Source of the DNA: Phycisphaerae bacterium SM23_33
Lineage (GTDB): Bacteria; Planctomycetota; Phycisphaerae; SM23-33
Direction of reading: 5' to 3'
Assembly: GCA_001303665.1 (NCBI GenBank)
Contig: LJUF01000237.1
Location: 1-5,791 of the forward strand
DNA length: 5,791 nucleotides
This document shows, piece after piece, positions 3,984-5,791 of the stretch. A program made the position numbers and the translations under genes. Under the pieces are notes generated by a model. The model had not been told where the DNA came from. It ran no database searches and saw only the letters and a list, made by a program, of their open reading frames with translations. Position 1 is the first letter of the stretch, and every line of letters starts with the position of its first letter.

Positions 3984-5791
3984 CCTCGCCGGGTGGCTGC
4001 GGCTTGTACCTGACCGTCTTGGGGTCGAAGCGGAACAGGAACGTCTGCATCGGCGCGGAGAAGCCGCTGGGCACCAGGGCCACACACGCGTCGTGCCGGG
4101 GATCGTAGACCAACGCGCATTCGTGGCCGTAGCTGCCTTTCGGCAGGGGCACGTCCGGCTCGGCCATGTTGCCGGTGGCCAGGTCCAGCGCGAACAGCCG
4201 GTCGTACCCCAACCACAGGACGGTGTCGTGCTTCTCGATGTACACGGCCTCTCGGCCGATCTCGGCTGAGCCGGTGACGGATACCTGCTCCCACCGGGCG
4301 CCCTCCGCCAGCGGCCGGGCCTGCACCACCACGGTCCGGCTATCGCCCATCAGCCGCAAGAGCCGGTTGCGCTTCGAGTCGTACAGAATCGGCTGGAATT
4401 CGTAGTGGTACTTGATCTTGGCGCCGGGGCGGGGGACCTGGGCGTCCACGAGGCTCCACCGGACCTGACCGGTCTGGCCGTCGACTCGGGCGTGGTAGCA
4501 GCGGTCGTGGCAGACGGCGTAGACGCCCTTGGGCGTCGCGGCGAGCGACAGGTGCCATGGGTTGTCGAACGGCCGGCCGAAGCTGGGCTTGTGCATCTTG
4601 CGTTTGCCTGGATCGTACACCCAGCTCCAGTGGCCGTGCTTGGCGGGGTCGTAGACGAACCGCTCGCGGGGGTCCTCGCTCAGGCATATCTCCGCGCCCT
4701 TGAACAGCGTCGGCCGGGCCAGGTACAGCACCGTCCTGGACACCGGGTCGTAGCTGTACCACAGGTACGTGTGCTGCGACCATGGCCTCAGGCCGTAGCT
4801 CCACCCGAAGACGGTGGCGTTGGTCGCCTCCAGGTACGGGGGGAACCGCGGCGGGGCGTCCAGCGACCAGCGATTGGCGGCGACGTCGTAATGGGCGACG
4901 TCGTTGCCCGAATAGCCCGAGTGCCCCCCGCCGGTATAGATCACCTCGCTGCGGTCGGTGTCGATCACGGCCGTGCTCCAGGTCTTGCTCACCAGCGTCC
5001 CCGGTGGGGCGGCGTCGACGAACCGGTTGGGCGGCAGCGCTGCCAGGAACTTGGCGTGCCCGGCTGGGTCGGCCTTCGGCGCGCTTTCCAGCGACTGCTT
5101 TTGCCGAGGGTACTTCCACGCGACCGACCCTGGGGCCGCGCCGGGGCGTTTCTCGGCCGGGCCGGACGCGTCGTAGCGGAACGCGTACGTTCGGCGCTCC
5201 GGGCCGAAGGCGACCAGAAAGACCACGCCGTGTCTGGGCGCCCCCGCGGCCGTCAGCCATTCGTAGCCCAGCAGTCTCAGGTTGCCGCCGGCCGGGGTCC
5301 ACGTGTCCTTGGCCGGGTCATACACCCACGTTTCCCTATCGGCCCGTGTGGCCGAGTGGAAGCGGTCGGCCGTCAGTGCGTTGGCCCCGCAGACGAGGAT
5401 CTTCCCGGCGCCGGGCACGGCCGCGGCGGCCGGGGCGAACATTGGCGGCGGGGAGGGGTCGGGAGTGCGGCGCTCCCACCGGCGCGTGCGGCAGTGGTAG
5501 ACCCATGTGTCATTGAGCGCCGCAGCCTGGTCGTATCCGCCAAACAGGACCATGACCTGGTTCTTGGGCTCGTAGACGATCGGGGCGACGCACCGCAAGG
5601 GGGGCTGGAGCTTCAGCTCGGGTCGGTACCAGGTGTTGTTCCGGCAGTCGTACAGCCAGGTCGGCGCGCCGCCTTCGGCGTTGGTGGCCAGGCCCCCGCC
5701 GAACAGCAGCATCTCGTCGTTGATTGGGTCGTAGCACATGCTCGCCCAGGCCAGCGTCCGGCAGCAGGCCGGGTGCGTTGAAGGCTTCAGG
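3970..5791 (-). CDS. Kelch/galactose-oxidase-like beta-propeller protein (5' end beyond window)
   Basis: The frame is open from the right edge to a TGA at 3970-3972, giving 606 visible residues. The ATG at 5739 is unlikely to be the start, because the 17 codons before it are open and include a Trp ahead of MCYDPINDEMLLFGGG, which looks like the middle of a Kelch blade. Counting from that Met, blade marks are FGG (13-15), FGGYD with NDTWVY and W88 (66-88), ETWVYDPAKDTW (136-147), then a Pro/Ala/Lys-rich linker (about 190-250). A second set follows: STAVIDTDRSEVIYTGGGH (255-273), VAHYDVAANRW (281-291), YSYDPVSRTVLYL (328-340), FVYDPAKH and WVYDPGKRKM (361-382), ILYDSKRNRLL (451-461), LVYDPRHD (543-550). 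Kelch propellers bind ligands or, in galactose oxidase, oxidise sugars; copper ligands cannot be assigned here. Planctomycete relatives are usually exported, but the signal region is outside the window. The function is unknown; the propeller fold is well supported. Confidence 0.85.
   Translation of the reverse strand, partial: LKPSTHPACCRTLAWASMCYDPINDEMLLFGGGLATNAEGGAPTWLYDCRNNTWYRPELKLQPPLRCVAPIVYEPKNQVMVLFGGYDQAAALNDTWVYHCRTRRWERRTPDPSPPPMFAPAAAAVPGAGKILVCGANALTADRFHSATRADRETWVYDPAKDTWTPAGGNLRLLGYEWLTAAGAPRHGVVFLVAFGPERRTYAFRYDASGPAEKRPGAAPGSVAWKYPRQKQSLESAPKADPAGHAKFLAALPPNRFVDAAPPGTLVSKTWSTAVIDTDRSEVIYTGGGHSGYSGNDVAHYDVAANRWSLDAPPRFPPYLEATNATVFGWSYGLRPWSQHTYLWYSYDPVSRTVLYLARPTLFKGAEICLSEDPRERFVYDPAKHGHWSWVYDPGKRKMHKPSFGRPFDNPWHLSLAATPKGVYAVCHDRCYHARVDGQTGQVRWSLVDAQVPRPGAKIKYHYEFQPILYDSKRNRLLRLMGDSRTVVVQARPLAEGARWEQVSVTGSAEIGREAVYIEKHDTVLWLGYDRLFALDLATGNMAEPDVPLPKGSYGHECALVYDPRHDACVALVPSGFSAPMQTFLFRFDPKTVRYKPQPPGEATGR

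Noticed and set aside
2742..4085. 447-codon open frame on the minus strand opposite the oxidoreductase
   Set aside because: Low-complexity His/Arg/Ala/Gln-rich translation with no motif; it also crosses the intergenic region and the Kelch 3' end. The plus-strand Gfo/Idh/MocA protein explains the stretch.
5737..5739. ATG as start codon of the Kelch gene
   Set aside because: The frame is open upstream to the window edge, the ATG falls inside a Kelch blade pattern, and no Shine-Dalgarno or signal peptide is present.
4405..5781. 458-codon open frame on the plus strand opposite the Kelch gene
   Set aside because: Its translation is rich in Gly, Ala, Val and Arg with no family motif, whereas the opposite strand has clear Kelch repeats. 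Long antisense frames are expected at this GC content.

Overview
The window is GC-rich (roughly two thirds G+C by eye) and densely coded. Gene content suggests a bacterium of the Planctomycetota or a relative in the PVC group: a Kelch-type propeller protein with a GGGHSGYSGND motif, a Gfo/Idh/MocA oxidoreductase, a probable DUF6259-type glycosidase, and a ketol-acid reductoisomerase of the fungal/Bacteroidetes kind. This taxonomic guess is an inference; there is no rRNA or other marker here.

Layout. Three genes run leftward as a likely operon: ilvC (ketol-acid reductoisomerase, 1625-2725), a small MJ0882/RsmC-like SAM methyltransferase (954-1556), and the first 313 codons of a large putative glycosidase that runs off the left edge (1-939). 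The gaps are 68 bp and 14 bp, and the stop codon of the methyltransferase gene is part of the ribosome binding site of the glycosidase gene. A 184-bp intergenic region (2726-2909) holds two divergent sigma70-like promoter candidates, both with a TTGACG -35 box, and a nested inverted repeat over the rightward -10 and leader. The rightward gene (2910-3983) is a Gfo/Idh/MocA family NAD(P)-dependent oxidoreductase with a TTG start. It ends inside the 3' end of a convergent leftward gene (3970 to beyond 5791) encoding a Kelch/galactose-oxidase-like beta-propeller protein whose N-terminus lies outside the window.

How the genes fit together. The glycosidase and the oxidoreductase point to carbohydrate use, and the propeller protein could bind or act on polysaccharide. 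IlvC belongs to branched-chain amino-acid synthesis and is here separated from the usual ilvB/ilvN partners, at least within the window. No mobile element, CRISPR array, tRNA or rRNA was seen. I found no convincing wholly new system. The points most worth a second look are the unusual ilvC operon partners, the methyltransferase with NIPA in place of the NPP(F/Y/I) motif, the basic C-terminal tail on IlvC, and the palindromic leader of the oxidoreductase gene.
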